A stretch of DNA of 64,000 nt from Roseiarcus sp963842835 (GTDB taxonomy: Bacteria > Pseudomonadota > Alphaproteobacteria > Rhizobiales > Beijerinckiaceae), in NCBI GenBank assembly GCA_963842835.1, contig CAWJIB010000003.1:366584-430583 (forward strand). The letters are read 5' to 3'. The translations under genes and the position numbers were made by a program. Positions 1 through 8,220 of the stretch are shown here, one piece after another. Position 1 is the first letter of the stretch; the number at the start of each line of letters is the position of its first letter. The notes under the pieces were generated by a model. The model searched no databases. It was not told the DNA's origin and saw only the letters and a list, made by a program, of their open reading frames with translations.

Positions 1-1651
1 CGCCCGCGGCTCCGCGCCAGCGTTCGACGACCGCCTTGACGAATGCGCGTTCGTCGCCCAGGGCGCCGCGCGGGCCGGCATGTCGGAAGGTTTCGCTGCG
101 CGGAATGCGATCGGCGGGGAGCGACTTGAACTTCAATCGCGTCGGCAGGGGAAAGCCTTCGCCGAAGCCGACGAGCTCCCGGGTTCCCAGCGAGGGAACG
201 AAGGCGACGAGATTGGCGGCCGCGTCCGTCACCGCGGAGCGCAGCAGCGCCTGATCCCGGTCGTTGGCCATGCGCATGGCGAACAGCGTGCTGCATTGGG
301 CGATGATGGTGGGATCGAGTTCGGCCGGACGCTGGGTGACCAAGCCGAGACAGACGCCATATTTGCGCCCCTCCTTGGCGATGCGCAGCAGGGCGCGGCG
401 GGTCGGAGCGAAACCGACCGAGCGATCGGCCGCCGCATAGCGATGCGCCTCCTCGCACACGAACAGCATCGGCATCGCCCCGTCGCTCCATAGGCCGAAA
501 TCGAAGGCGAGCCGGCAAAGGACGCTGACCACCGCGTCGACGACCTCGACGGGAAGTCCGGCGACCTGCAGGACGGTCATCGGTTGGTCGCTCGGCTCCA
601 GCCGAAAGAGATAGCTGAGAATATCGCTCATCGTGTCGCCGCCGACATTGGCGTTCTCGAACATGAAGGCGTAGCGCGAGTCGTTGCGCAGGCCTTCGAT
701 GCGCGTCAGCAATTGGTGATGGCGCATGCGCGAGGCGCGGTTCTCCAGCTTGCCCATGCGCTCGTCGATCAGCGCGACGAGATCCTGCACCATGTAAGGG
801 ACCGGCGTGTCGACGGTGTAGCCGGCGGTTCTCGGATCGATCCGGCGCAAGGTCGCGCGATCGATCGAGGCGCGATGCGCTTGGTAAAGGCCCTTGGCGA
901 TCGGGATTTGCTCGGCGAGAATGTCGACTTCCTCCTCGACGCCGGGCCGTCCGTAATACAGCGCGTCGACGAATTCTTCGAAATTGAACAACCAGAAGGG
1001 CAGCTTCAGCGCCGCGGCGTTGACGATGTTGGCGCGCGAACCGAAGCAGCGCCCGTATTCGTTGTGGCCGTCGAGCAGGAAAATGCGCAGGTCCGGCCGC
1101 AGGTCGAGGATCTCGTTCAGGATCACCGCCACGCCGCTCGACTTTCCGACGCCCGTCGATCCGAGAACGGCGAAATGCTTGGTCAGGAGGTTGTCGATGT
1201 CGACGCAAGCGGGGATCGAATTGTCGTTATGCAGGGCGCCGATGGTGATCGCGCTCGCGCTTGAGGCCTTGTAGACGATCCCCAATTCGTCGTGTCCGAT
1301 GATCCGCGCGGCGTCGCCGATCGCAGGGTAGGCCGATACGCCACGCGAAAAGCGCTCGGCGCCGGCGGCGTCGTTCACGATCTCGCCCATCATATCGACC
1401 CGCGCCACGGCGCCGAACCGCTTGTCGCCGCCGCCTTCGTCGTTGCTCGCGACTTCGGTGACCACGCCGATCAAACGATGTCGTCCCGCCGAGATCGCGA
1501 GGAACGCGCCGACCGTGGCGCGCAATTGCTCGCTGAGCGTGGGCGCCGGCAAACCTATGCGCGCTTCCGAGCCGCGCACGCTCAGCACCGTGCCAAGCGT
1601 CCTCGCCTCGGCCGGCGAGTCCGGGGCGAAATCGAACGATGAAAGGGTCAC
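1..1651 (-). CDS. HerA-type DUF87 ATPase/helicase, C-terminus cut by window edge
   Basis: About 550 residues are visible before the gene leaves the window on the left. An N-terminal HAS-barrel-like segment is followed by a RecA-like ATPase core with Walker A GSTGVGKSSG (around residue 165) and a Walker B-like strand MLFVCEEAHRY (around residue 440). The later GLVTQRPAEL segment is typical of HerA/DUF87 proteins. Family members are hexameric DNA translocases that work in end resection or in phage and plasmid defence. No NurA nuclease or Sir2 partner is visible, although the downstream side is outside the window. The start is a GTG with a purine-rich GGGAAAGAG about 8 nt upstream; the ATG closest upstream is out of frame. 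It is divergent from the SDR gene at 1902 across a 250-bp spacer. The family call is firm and the cellular role is inferred. Confidence 0.85.
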   Translation of the reverse strand, partial: MTLSSFDFAPDSPAEARTLGTVLSVRGSEARIGLPAPTLSEQLRATVGAFLAISAGRHRLIGVVTEVASNDEGGGDKRFGAVARVDMMGEIVNDAAGAERFSRGVSAYPAIGDAARIIGHDELGIVYKASSASAITIGALHNDNSIPACVDIDNLLTKHFAVLGSTGVGKSSGVAVILNEILDLRPDLRIFLLDGHNEYGRCFGSRANIVNAAALKLPFWLFNFEEFVDALYYGRPGVEEEVDILAEQIPIAKGLYQAHRASIDRATLRRIDPRTAGYTVDTPVPYMVQDLVALIDERMGKLENRASRMRHHQLLTRIEGLRNDSRYAFMFENANVGGDTMSDILSYLFRLEPSDQPMTVLQVAGLPVEVVDAVVSVLCRLAFDFGLWSDGAMPMLFVCEEAHRYAAADRSVGFAPTRRALLRIAKEGRKYGVCLGLVTQRPAELDPTIIAQCSTLFAMRMANDRDQALLRSAVTDAAANLVAFVPSLGTRELVGFGEGFPLPTRLKFKSLPADRIPRSETFRHAGPRGALGDERAFVKAVVERWRGAAG

Positions 1652-1901
1652 GGTCGCCGTCTCTTTCCCATTGGCCGAATGTCGAGATGTTTGACAAATT
1701 ATTGCCTTGAGACCTTTCGACGGGGTTAAATCGGCGGGCGCGGGCCGCGCCTCGCGTTTGGCGAGGGCAAAACGCCAGGGACAACGACGGTCGAACTTGA
1801 ATTCTATGGAAAATCCTGACCTCCTGGCTCTGGCGGGCACCGGCAAGAGCGGCTGGCGCGATCGTTCCCGGCGTAACGACGATGGGCGCGGAGGCGGCGC
1901 G

Positions 1902-2786
1902 GTGAGGCTTTTCTGCTTCGGTCTCGGCTATTGCGCGCGGCGCATCATCGCCCGGGGCGAGAGCCTCGAGGCGAGCGGCACGACCCGCGGCGCCGAGGCC
2001 GCGACCGCCTTGCGGCGCGACGGCGTCGCGGCTTTCGCGTTCGACGGCGAGCGCAGCGAGGAAGCGCTTCTTTGCGCTCTTGCGCGCGCGCAAGTCTTGC
2101 TCGTCAGCGCGCCGCCAGGCGGAGGCGGCGATCCCGCGCTCGCGCATTTCCAGCACGAAATCGCCGCCGCGCCGGACCTCGAGCGCGTCGTCTATCTCTC
2201 GAGCGTCGGCGTCTACGGCGATCGCGGCGGCGCCTGGGTCGACGAGGCGAGCCCGCCCTCGCCCGGTTCGCCGCGCGCTCGCTGGCGGCTCGACGCAGAA
2301 GGCCAGTGGCGCGGCCTTGGCGCTGCGAGGGGCGTCCCGGTCGATATTCTCCGGCTCGCCGGCATCTACGGGCCGGGCCGCAATGCGCTCGTCAAGCTGG
2401 GCGCAGGCGAGGCGCGGCGCGTCGTCAAGCCGGGCCAAGTGTTCAACCGCATCCATGTCGACGATGTCGCCGCGGTCGCTGTGCGGCTCATCGAGGCCGG
2501 CGGGCCAGGCGAGATCTGGAACGTCGCCGACGAGGAGCCCGCTCCGCCGCAAGACGTCGTCGCCTTCGCCGCAAGCTTGCTCGGCATGGCGCCGCCGCCC
2601 GAGGAGGCGCTCGAGACCGCGCCGCTTTCGCCGATGGCGCGCAGCTTCTATGACGACAACCGGCGCGTCTCGGTCGAGAAGCTCCGGCGCAAACTCGGTT
2701 ACCGCTGGCTCTATCCGACCTATCGCGAGGGCTTGCGCGCGCTCGCCGCGGCGGGCGAGGGGCGGGAGAGCGAGAACCGGGCCTAG
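1902..2786 (+). CDS. SDR-family NAD(P)-dependent epimerase-like protein
   Basis: A 294-aa protein of the extended SDR type (NAD-dependent epimerase/dehydratase, YeeZ-like). It begins with a compact nucleotide-binding segment, FCFGLGYCARR, and continues with the strand YLSSVGVYGDRGG that follows the second Rossmann half. A segment reading RLAGIYGPGRNALVKL corresponds to the RxxxxYGPG motif of epimerases. The frame is open further upstream, but GTG 1902 has GGAGG eight nt before it and starts directly at the Rossmann strand, so I chose it. The catalytic YxxxK is not obvious, as in many YeeZ-type proteins, so enzymatic activity is uncertain. It stands alone between a divergent HerA gene and a convergent CBS-BON gene. 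Confidence 0.8.
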   Translation: MRLFCFGLGYCARRIIARGESLEASGTTRGAEAATALRRDGVAAFAFDGERSEEALLCALARAQVLLVSAPPGGGGDPALAHFQHEIAAAPDLERVVYLSSVGVYGDRGGAWVDEASPPSPGSPRARWRLDAEGQWRGLGAARGVPVDILRLAGIYGPGRNALVKLGAGEARRVVKPGQVFNRIHVDDVAAVAVRLIEAGGPGEIWNVADEEPAPPQDVVAFAASLLGMAPPPEEALETAPLSPMARSFYDDNRRVSVEKLRRKLGYRWLYPTYREGLRALAAAGEGRESENRA

Positions 2787-2802
2787 GCGCCTCTCGCCGC
2801 CG

Positions 2803-3519
2803 TCAAGTCTTCGTTACGTCCTCTGCGGGAATGAGGAAACCGGAATTGGGTTCGATCCAGGCGAGACGGTCGTGGACCGCTTTCACGCCGGGCGTGTTTT
2901 CGGCAATTACGCGCAAGCCTTCGCGCAGGCGCTCGTCGGTGATGGCGCCGTCGAACGTGACCTCGCCGTCTTTCGCCGAGACCCGGATCGAGGCGCGCGG
3001 CGTCCACTGCTGAGAATCGATTTCGGCCTGGATCGCGGCGCATATTTCCTCGTCCGTTTTCGGCGCGGCCTCGCGCGGCAGGGCGGAATAGAGTTTCTTC
3101 AACAGATCGGAACGGGAGATGACGCCGACGACGCCGCCGCCGCTGATGACGGGCAGACGCTTGATGCGGCGGCGGATCATCAGATCGACGGCTTCCGACA
3201 GATCGGCGTCCTCGGCGATCGAGATGATGTCCTTGGTCATGACTTCCGAGACTTTGCGGCCGTGCGAATGGGCGTAGGAATGCGCCAGCCGGCCCCCGCT
3301 CAGCAGCGATTCGAGCCAACGCGGGCGACGCCCTTCCGTGCCCAGTTCGCCGCGCCGCAGTAGGTCGCCTTCGCTCAGGACGCCGACCAGCGCCTTGTGC
3401 TCGTCGAAGACGAAGAGCGCGCTGATCCCGGAACGCAGCATGGTTTCGAGCGCTTCGGAGAGACTGGCCGTCTCCGGCACGCCGATCACTCCTCGCGTCA
3501 TCGCATCTTGCACGCGCAT
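2803..3519 (-). CDS. CBS-domain pair plus BON domain protein
   Basis: A 238-aa soluble protein. Two CBS motifs lie at about residues 8-60 (VQDAMTRGVIGVPETASLSE) and 90-145 (VSEVMTKDIISIAEDADLSE), followed by a BON domain at about residues 165-228 (VKAVHDRLAWIEPNSG near its end). CBS pairs usually bind adenosyl ligands, and BON domains bind lipid or membrane surfaces. The combination is common in alphaproteobacteria as a stand-alone stress or energy-sensing protein, but no partner is known here. A longer open frame extends upstream; ATG 3519 was chosen because GAGGAC lies about 8 nt before it and the CBS fold begins at once. It converges with the SDR gene, leaving only 16 bp between them. Confidence 0.85.
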   Translation of the reverse strand: MRVQDAMTRGVIGVPETASLSEALETMLRSGISALFVFDEHKALVGVLSEGDLLRRGELGTEGRRPRWLESLLSGGRLAHSYAHSHGRKVSEVMTKDIISIAEDADLSEAVDLMIRRRIKRLPVISGGGVVGVISRSDLLKKLYSALPREAAPKTDEEICAAIQAEIDSQQWTPRASIRVSAKDGEVTFDGAITDERLREGLRVIAENTPGVKAVHDRLAWIEPNSGFLIPAEDVTKT

Positions 3520-3697
3520 CGCATTGTCCTCTTCGACTCGACCTCGCGCCCCGGCCCTTCTACTTCGCTGAGGGGGCCAGGCCGTTGATGTCGCGCAATC
3601 CCGGCGCCTTCTCGTACTAGAGTCGCGTCGCCCAGCCCTGTATAGCCTGTCGATCGCAGCGTTGCGAACTGGGGCCTTCGAAGGCCGAGGCGGGGTC

Positions 3698-4738
3698 ATG
3701 GTCAATCCGATCGTCGTCGAAGTCACGCGCGGCCCGCTCGTCGAGTCGCGCCATCGCGGCGCCGGCGCGGTCGTCGACTCGAGCGGCGCATTGGTGTTCT
3801 CGTTCGGCGACGTCGAGCGTCCGGTCTTTCCGCGCTCGGCGGTCAAGGCGTTTCAGGCCTTGCCGCTCGTCGAGAGCGGCGTGGCGGACAAGCTCGGATT
3901 GAGCGAGGCGGAAATCGCGCTCGCCTGCGCTTCGCACTCGGGCGAAGAGGCGCATGTCGCCGGCGCGGCGGCGATGCTCGGCAAAGCCGGCGCCGCCGCG
4001 AGCGCGCTCGCCTGCGGCGCCCATTGGCCGCTCGGCGAAAAGGCGGCGCGCGCGCTCGCGCGTTCCGGGGCCGGCCCTTCCGCATTGCACAACAATTGCT
4101 CCGGCAAGCACGCGGGGTTCATTTGCCTCGCCTGCGCCAGCGGTTGGGACTTGAGGGGTTACGAAACGCCGAGCCATCCCGTGCAGCGCGCGGTCAGGGA
4201 AGCGATCGAAGGCCTGACCGGCGCCGCGCTCGGCGCCGACGTCTGCGCAGTCGACGGCTGCTCGATCCCGACCTACGCGGTTCCCCTGCGCGCGCTGGCG
4301 CTCGGGTTCGCGCGCTTCGCGACCGGAGAGGGGCTGCCGCCGGCGCGCCGGCGGGCCGCCCGGCGCATCCGCGAGGCCGTCGCCGCGCATCCCCTGATGG
4401 TCGCTGGAGAGGGGCGGTTCGACACCGACGTGATGAGCCTGCTCGGCGAGCGCGCGTTCACCAAGACGGGCGCCGAAGGCGTCTTTTGCGCGGCTCTGCC
4501 CAAAGCGGGGCTCGGCCTCGCCGTCAAGGCCGACGACGGCGCGACGCGGGCGGCGCAAGTCATGATCGCCGCGCTGATCGCGAAATTCCTGCCGATGAGC
4601 GATGCGGAGCGGGAGCGCTTCGAGGCGTTTCTGTCGCCGACGCTGCGCAACTGGAACGGCCTCGAAGTCGGGGCGATGCGCGCGGCGGGGGCGCTGGGGC
4701 AAGGCGCCGGAGGCGCACCCGCGCGCCGTTCGGGATAA
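3698..4738 (+). CDS. Asparaginase, R. etli type (PF06089 family)
   Basis: A 346-aa protein of the asparaginase II family typified by the Rhizobium etli thermolabile enzyme, unrelated to E. coli AnsA/AnsB. The predicted reaction is L-asparagine to aspartate plus ammonia. Visible family landmarks are PRSAVKAFQ (the Ser-x-x-Lys pair), CASHSGE, NNCSGKHAGF (Cys and Lys near the metal site) and VDGCSIP. The start at ATG 3698 has AGGCGGGG a few bases upstream; the longer frame would add twelve unlike residues. No signal peptide is seen, so it is likely cytoplasmic. It stands alone, upstream of the convergent EthD gene and about 1.8 kb from glnK-amtB, so a role in nitrogen scavenging is plausible but inferred. 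Confidence 0.88.
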   Translation: MVNPIVVEVTRGPLVESRHRGAGAVVDSSGALVFSFGDVERPVFPRSAVKAFQALPLVESGVADKLGLSEAEIALACASHSGEEAHVAGAAAMLGKAGAAASALACGAHWPLGEKAARALARSGAGPSALHNNCSGKHAGFICLACASGWDLRGYETPSHPVQRAVREAIEGLTGAALGADVCAVDGCSIPTYAVPLRALALGFARFATGEGLPPARRRAARRIREAVAAHPLMVAGEGRFDTDVMSLLGERAFTKTGAEGVFCAALPKAGLGLAVKADDGATRAAQVMIAALIAKFLPMSDAERERFEAFLSPTLRNWNGLEVGAMRAAGALGQGAGGAPARRSG

Positions 4739-4778
4739 GCGCCGGAGCGGCCGTGAAGGAGCGGGCCGGCCGCGCCCG

Positions 4779-5090
4779 CTACATCTTCACTTCGCTAATC
4801 TGAACGGTCGGCTCGATGTTGGTGAAATTCGGGACGTCCGCCATCAGTTCCGGTCCGTGGGCGCCCAGCGCCGACTGAACGTCGGCGACGCTGTCGAACA
4901 GGAGATGGCCGAGGGCGGCGAAAGGGGCCGGCGAATTTGGCGCGCCGCCGGCGACGCCGTGGTCGACGGAGAGGCCCTTCAGCGCGGCGCCGAGCCTTTG
5001 CCGGACCAACGGCATGTGCTTGGTCAGGTAGTAGTTCATGTCGAAATTCGCGCCGTCCTTGTGCGGATAAAGCACGCTGACCTTGACCAT
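4779..5090 (-). CDS. EthD-family small protein
   Basis: A 103-aa protein with the EthD dimeric alpha/beta-barrel pattern: an N-terminal VKVSVLYPH strand, then FDMNYYLTKHMPLV, which is the family's conserved Y-x-x-x-H-x-P-L segment. EthD proteins take part in ether or polyketide breakdown in some bacteria, but most are of unknown role. The start is secured by GGGAGGAA about 7 nt upstream. It lies between the asparaginase gene (convergent, 40 bp) and amtB (same strand, 126 bp downstream), with no linked P450 or catabolic gene. The specific function is therefore unknown. Confidence 0.85.
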   Translation of the reverse strand: MVKVSVLYPHKDGANFDMNYYLTKHMPLVRQRLGAALKGLSVDHGVAGGAPNSPAPFAALGHLLFDSVADVQSALGAHGPELMADVPNFTNIEPTVQISEVKM

Positions 5091-5216
5091 TGCCGTTCCT
5101 CCCGTGGTTTCGCGGCCAACAATTTTTACTTTAGCCTATGACATCATGGGTTGCCAATCCGAGTCCCGCTCATTCGCGGACCGCCGCGCGCATAACGCCC
5201 CTGCGCCTCGCCTCGC

Positions 5217-6530
5217 TTATAGCCCCATCGCTTCGCCGTGCAGGGCGACGTCGAGGCCTTCGCGTTCCTGCTCGGCGCCGACCCGCAGGCCGACGAGGGC
5301 GTCGACGATCTTCAGCGAGATCCAGGTGCCGACCGCGCACCACAGGATCGTGACGCCGACGCCGATCGCCTGGGCGATGAATTGCCTAGGGTTTCCCTCG
5401 AGCAGCCCGGATATGCCGGGATCGCCGCCCGCCGCGCTCACCGAAGCGGTGGCGAACACGCCGGCGAGCAGGGTGCCGAGGATGCCGCCGACGCCGTGCA
5501 CGCCGAACACGTCGAGCGAATCGTCGTAGCCGAGCCTTTGCTTCAGCGCGGTGCTCGCCCAATAGCAGACGCCGCCGGCCAGGGCGCCGATGACGACGCC
5601 TTGCCAGGGCAGGACGTAGCCCGAGGCGGGGGTTATCGTGCCGAGGCCCGCGACCGCGCCGGAGATCAAGCCGAGCACCGAGGGCTTGCCGCGAGCCGTC
5701 CATTCGAGCGCGCTCCAGACGAGCGCGCCGGCGCAAGCGGAGAGATGCGTCGCGACGATGGCGAAGACGGCGCGCGATCCTGCTCCCAGCGCCGAGCCGC
5801 CGTTGAAGCCGAACCAGCCGACCCACAGCAGGCCGGCGCCGACGACGGCCAGGGAGAGGTCGAACGGCGCCAGATTCTCGCGCCCGTAGCCCTGCCGGGC
5901 GCCGACCATCAAAGCCGCGACGAGGCCGGCGACGCCGGCGTTGATGTGAACGACCGTGCCGCCGGCGAAATCGATCACCCCGAGGCGCGCCAGGAAGCCG
6001 CCGCCCCAGACCCAGTGCGCGACCGGTGCGTAGACGACGAACAGCCACAGCGCGCAGAAGGCGAGAAAGGCCGAAAATTTCAGTCGATCGGCGACGGCGC
6101 CGCCGACCAGCGCGCAGGTGATGACCGCGAAGGTCATCTGATAGGCCATGAACAGCATCTCGGGGATCGTCTTGGCGAACGGGCTGACCGTGTCGAGGCC
6201 GATACCCGTGAGGAAAATCCGGTCGAGGCCGCCGATCAGCGCGCCGTCGCCGCGAAAGGCGAGGCTGTAAGCGAGCGCGAACCACAGAAGCGACGCCACC
6301 CCCGTCGCGGCGACGCTCTGCGCCATTGTCGCCAGGACGTTCTTGCGGCGGACCATGCCGCAATAGAAAAGCGCCAGGCCCGGAATCGTCATCAACAGCA
6401 CGAGCGCCGTCGCGGCGATCATGAAGGCCGTATCGGCCGGATCGATCTTGCCTTCCGCCGCGAAAGCCGGCGCTGAGAAGGCGACGACGGCGGCCGCGGG
6501 CAGGCCGGCGCGCGGCATCAGATATTTCAT
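5217..6530 (-). CDS. amtB: Ammonium transporter AmtB
   Basis: A 437-aa inner-membrane protein of the Amt/MEP/Rh family that conducts ammonium/ammonia. The N-terminus reads as a cleavable signal peptide ending near AFAAEG, followed by eleven hydrophobic segments. The two pore histidines are recognisable in APVAHWVWGGGFL and DVFGVHGVGGILGTL. The short polar C-terminal tail is the part expected to dock with GlnK. It follows glnK on the same strand with 32 bp between, so the pair is almost certainly one operon. An open frame continues upstream through glnK in another phase; ATG 6530 is chosen because it opens the signal peptide. Confidence 0.96.
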   Translation of the reverse strand: MKYLMPRAGLPAAAVVAFSAPAFAAEGKIDPADTAFMIAATALVLLMTIPGLALFYCGMVRRKNVLATMAQSVAATGVASLLWFALAYSLAFRGDGALIGGLDRIFLTGIGLDTVSPFAKTIPEMLFMAYQMTFAVITCALVGGAVADRLKFSAFLAFCALWLFVVYAPVAHWVWGGGFLARLGVIDFAGGTVVHINAGVAGLVAALMVGARQGYGRENLAPFDLSLAVVGAGLLWVGWFGFNGGSALGAGSRAVFAIVATHLSACAGALVWSALEWTARGKPSVLGLISGAVAGLGTITPASGYVLPWQGVVIGALAGGVCYWASTALKQRLGYDDSLDVFGVHGVGGILGTLLAGVFATASVSAAGGDPGISGLLEGNPRQFIAQAIGVGVTILWCAVGTWISLKIVDALVGLRVGAEQEREGLDVALHGEAMGL

Positions 6531-6562
6531 TGGCGCGATCTCGATGAGTGGGAGGTTGGTTT

Positions 6563-6901
6563 TCAGAGAGCGTCGTCGTTCGTTTCGCCGGTGCGGATGC
6601 GAACCGCGCGTTCGAGCGGGGTGACGAAGATCTTGCCGTCGCCGATCTTGCCGGTTTGCGCGGCGGCGCGGATCGCCTCGATGACGGCGTCGACGCGCGC
6701 GTCCGGGACGGCGATTTCGAGGCGCGCTTTCGGCAGGAAGTTCACTTGATATTCCGCGCCGCGATAAATCTCCGTATGGCCTTTCTGCCGGCCGTATCCC
6801 CTGACCTCGGCGACAGTCATGCCGTGCACGCCGAGCCGGTCGAGCGCCTCGCGGATGTCGTCGAGCTTGAACGGTTTGACGATGGCGGTGATCATCTTCA
6901 T
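6563..6901 (-). CDS. glnK: Nitrogen regulatory protein P-II (GlnK)
   Basis: A 112-aa PII signal transduction protein at the family's usual length. The T-loop reads GHTEIYRGAEYQVNFLPK with Tyr51, the uridylylation site, present. The ATP-binding loop KIGDGKIFVTPLERAVRIRTGE is complete. PII proteins sense 2-oxoglutarate, ATP/ADP and, through uridylylation, glutamine; this paralogue sits immediately upstream of amtB and should gate it. The promoter is not clear: no GG-N10-GC sigma-54 element could be found in the 100 bp upstream. An 11-bp palindrome lies about 90 bp upstream. Confidence 0.96.
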   Translation of the reverse strand: MKMITAIVKPFKLDDIREALDRLGVHGMTVAEVRGYGRQKGHTEIYRGAEYQVNFLPKARLEIAVPDARVDAVIEAIRAAAQTGKIGDGKIFVTPLERAVRIRTGETNDDAL

Positions 6902-6990
6902 GGAGACTCTTCATTCCCTTCGATCGCCGACGCACGAGCGCAGCAGCTGACGCAATTATCCGATTCGATTCGGACAATGATGAAAGTTTC

Positions 6991-7001
6991 GGCACTGTGC
7001 C
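6991..7001. repeat. Short palindrome upstream of glnK
   Basis: GGCAC-T-GTGCC, perfect 5-bp arms, about 90 bp upstream of the glnK start. It vaguely recalls half of an NtrC box (TGCAC...GTGCA) but lacks the normal spacing. A regulatory role is only a guess. Confidence 0.3.
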
Positions 7002-7182
7002 CAAAAATTCGGCGAATGAAAGGGGCGGGCTTTAGGTTTTCCAGACAATTTTCTCGCCGCCGCGGTCATTGAGCTGCACGGCCGGCTTGCACGCGAGGGT
7101 TCGATCCGACGCGCAGGCGCAAGGGCGCTGTTTGATCATTGCCGCCGGCGCCGCTAACCTCGTCCCCGAGGAGGACGCCTTC

Positions 7183-8214
7183 ATGCCTGACCGCGCCGGC
7201 GCCGCGCACGCTCCGCATGCCGTCAATCGGCCTCCCGTCTATTTCAGGCTGTCCGCGTCTGACGCGCTCGATGCGCTGCGGCGCATGCACCGCATCCGCC
7301 GCTTCGAGGAGGCGGCGGAGGAATCCTATGTGCGCGGGCTGTCCTACGGCACGATGCATCTCTCGATCGGGCAGGAGGCGACGGCGGTGGGCGTCTGCAT
7401 GCCGCTGACCGACGCCGACACGATCACCTCGACCCACCGCGGCCACGGCCATTGCATCGCCAAGGGCGCTGAACTCGGGCCGATGTTCGCCGAATTCCTG
7501 GGCAAGGAGACCGGCACGTGCAAGGGGCGCGGCGGTTCGATGCATATCGCCGATCCCGCGCGGGGCAATCTCGGCGCCAACGGCATCGTCGGCGCCGGGC
7601 TGCCGATCGCGGTCGGCGCCGCGCTTAGCGCCAAGCGGCGCGGCGACGGCGCGGTGGCGGTGGCTTTCTTCGGCGACGGCGCCAGCAACGAGGGCGCGTT
7701 TCACGAGTCGCTCAACATCGCCTCGGTCTGGAAGCTGCCGGTCGTTTTCGTCTGCGAGAACAATCAGTACGCGATGTCGACCGCGATCGCGCGCTCGACC
7801 GCGGTTCGCGACGTCGCCGATCGCGCGAGCGCCTATGCGATGCCCGGCGTGATCGTCGACGGCAACAATTTCGCCGAGGTCGCCGAAGCGTCCTTTCTTG
7901 CAGTGGAGCGCGCGCGCGCCGGCGACGGGCCGACGTTGATCGAAGCCAAGACCTATCGCACGCGCGGCCATTCGCGCTCCGACCGCAACCGCTACCGCAC
8001 GCGCGAGGAAATCGAGAGCTGGAAGCAGCGCGATCCGATCGCCGCGTTCGAAGCCGAGATCATCGCGCTGGGCTTCGCCACGCGTGAGGATATCGCCGCG
8101 ATCGAGGACGAGGTCCGCGCGGAAATGGCCGCCGCGGTCGACTTCGCCATGGCGAGCCCGACGCCGAATCCCGCCGACGTGACGCGCGACGTCTATTCGC
8201 CTCGGGGGGATTGA
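7183..8214 (+). CDS. acoA: Acetoin dehydrogenase E1 component, alpha subunit
   Basis: A 343-aa thiamine-diphosphate-dependent E1 alpha chain of the 2-oxoacid/acetoin dehydrogenase family. The ThDP motif is present as GDGASNEGAFHESLN followed about 20 residues later by ENNQYAMS. Other landmarks are MHLSIGQEA near the N-terminus and the phosphorylation-loop region TYRTRGHSRSDRNRYR. It heads a three-gene operon with E1 beta and a hydrolase-fused E2. That E2 type is characteristic of acetoin dehydrogenase, so I name it AcoA rather than PdhA. ATG 7183 has GAGGAGG 8 nt upstream. The E1 alpha is also compatible with pyruvate dehydrogenase by sequence alone. Confidence 0.85.
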   Translation: MPDRAGAAHAPHAVNRPPVYFRLSASDALDALRRMHRIRRFEEAAEESYVRGLSYGTMHLSIGQEATAVGVCMPLTDADTITSTHRGHGHCIAKGAELGPMFAEFLGKETGTCKGRGGSMHIADPARGNLGANGIVGAGLPIAVGAALSAKRRGDGAVAVAFFGDGASNEGAFHESLNIASVWKLPVVFVCENNQYAMSTAIARSTAVRDVADRASAYAMPGVIVDGNNFAEVAEASFLAVERARAGDGPTLIEAKTYRTRGHSRSDRNRYRTREEIESWKQRDPIAAFEAEIIALGFATREDIAAIEDEVRAEMAAAVDFAMASPTPNPADVTRDVYSPRGD

Positions 8215-8220
8215 GCCGAC

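Noticed and set aside
5238..6476. A 412-codon plus-strand frame opposite amtB
   Set aside because: Composition is that of an antisense shadow (Glu/Arg/Ala-rich, no motifs); amtB is certain.
7069..7182. Sigma-54 promoter upstream of acoA, as for acetoin operons under AcoR control
   Set aside because: TGCACG...TTGCA is present, but the GG-N10-GC spacing is not, and no AcoR gene is nearby.
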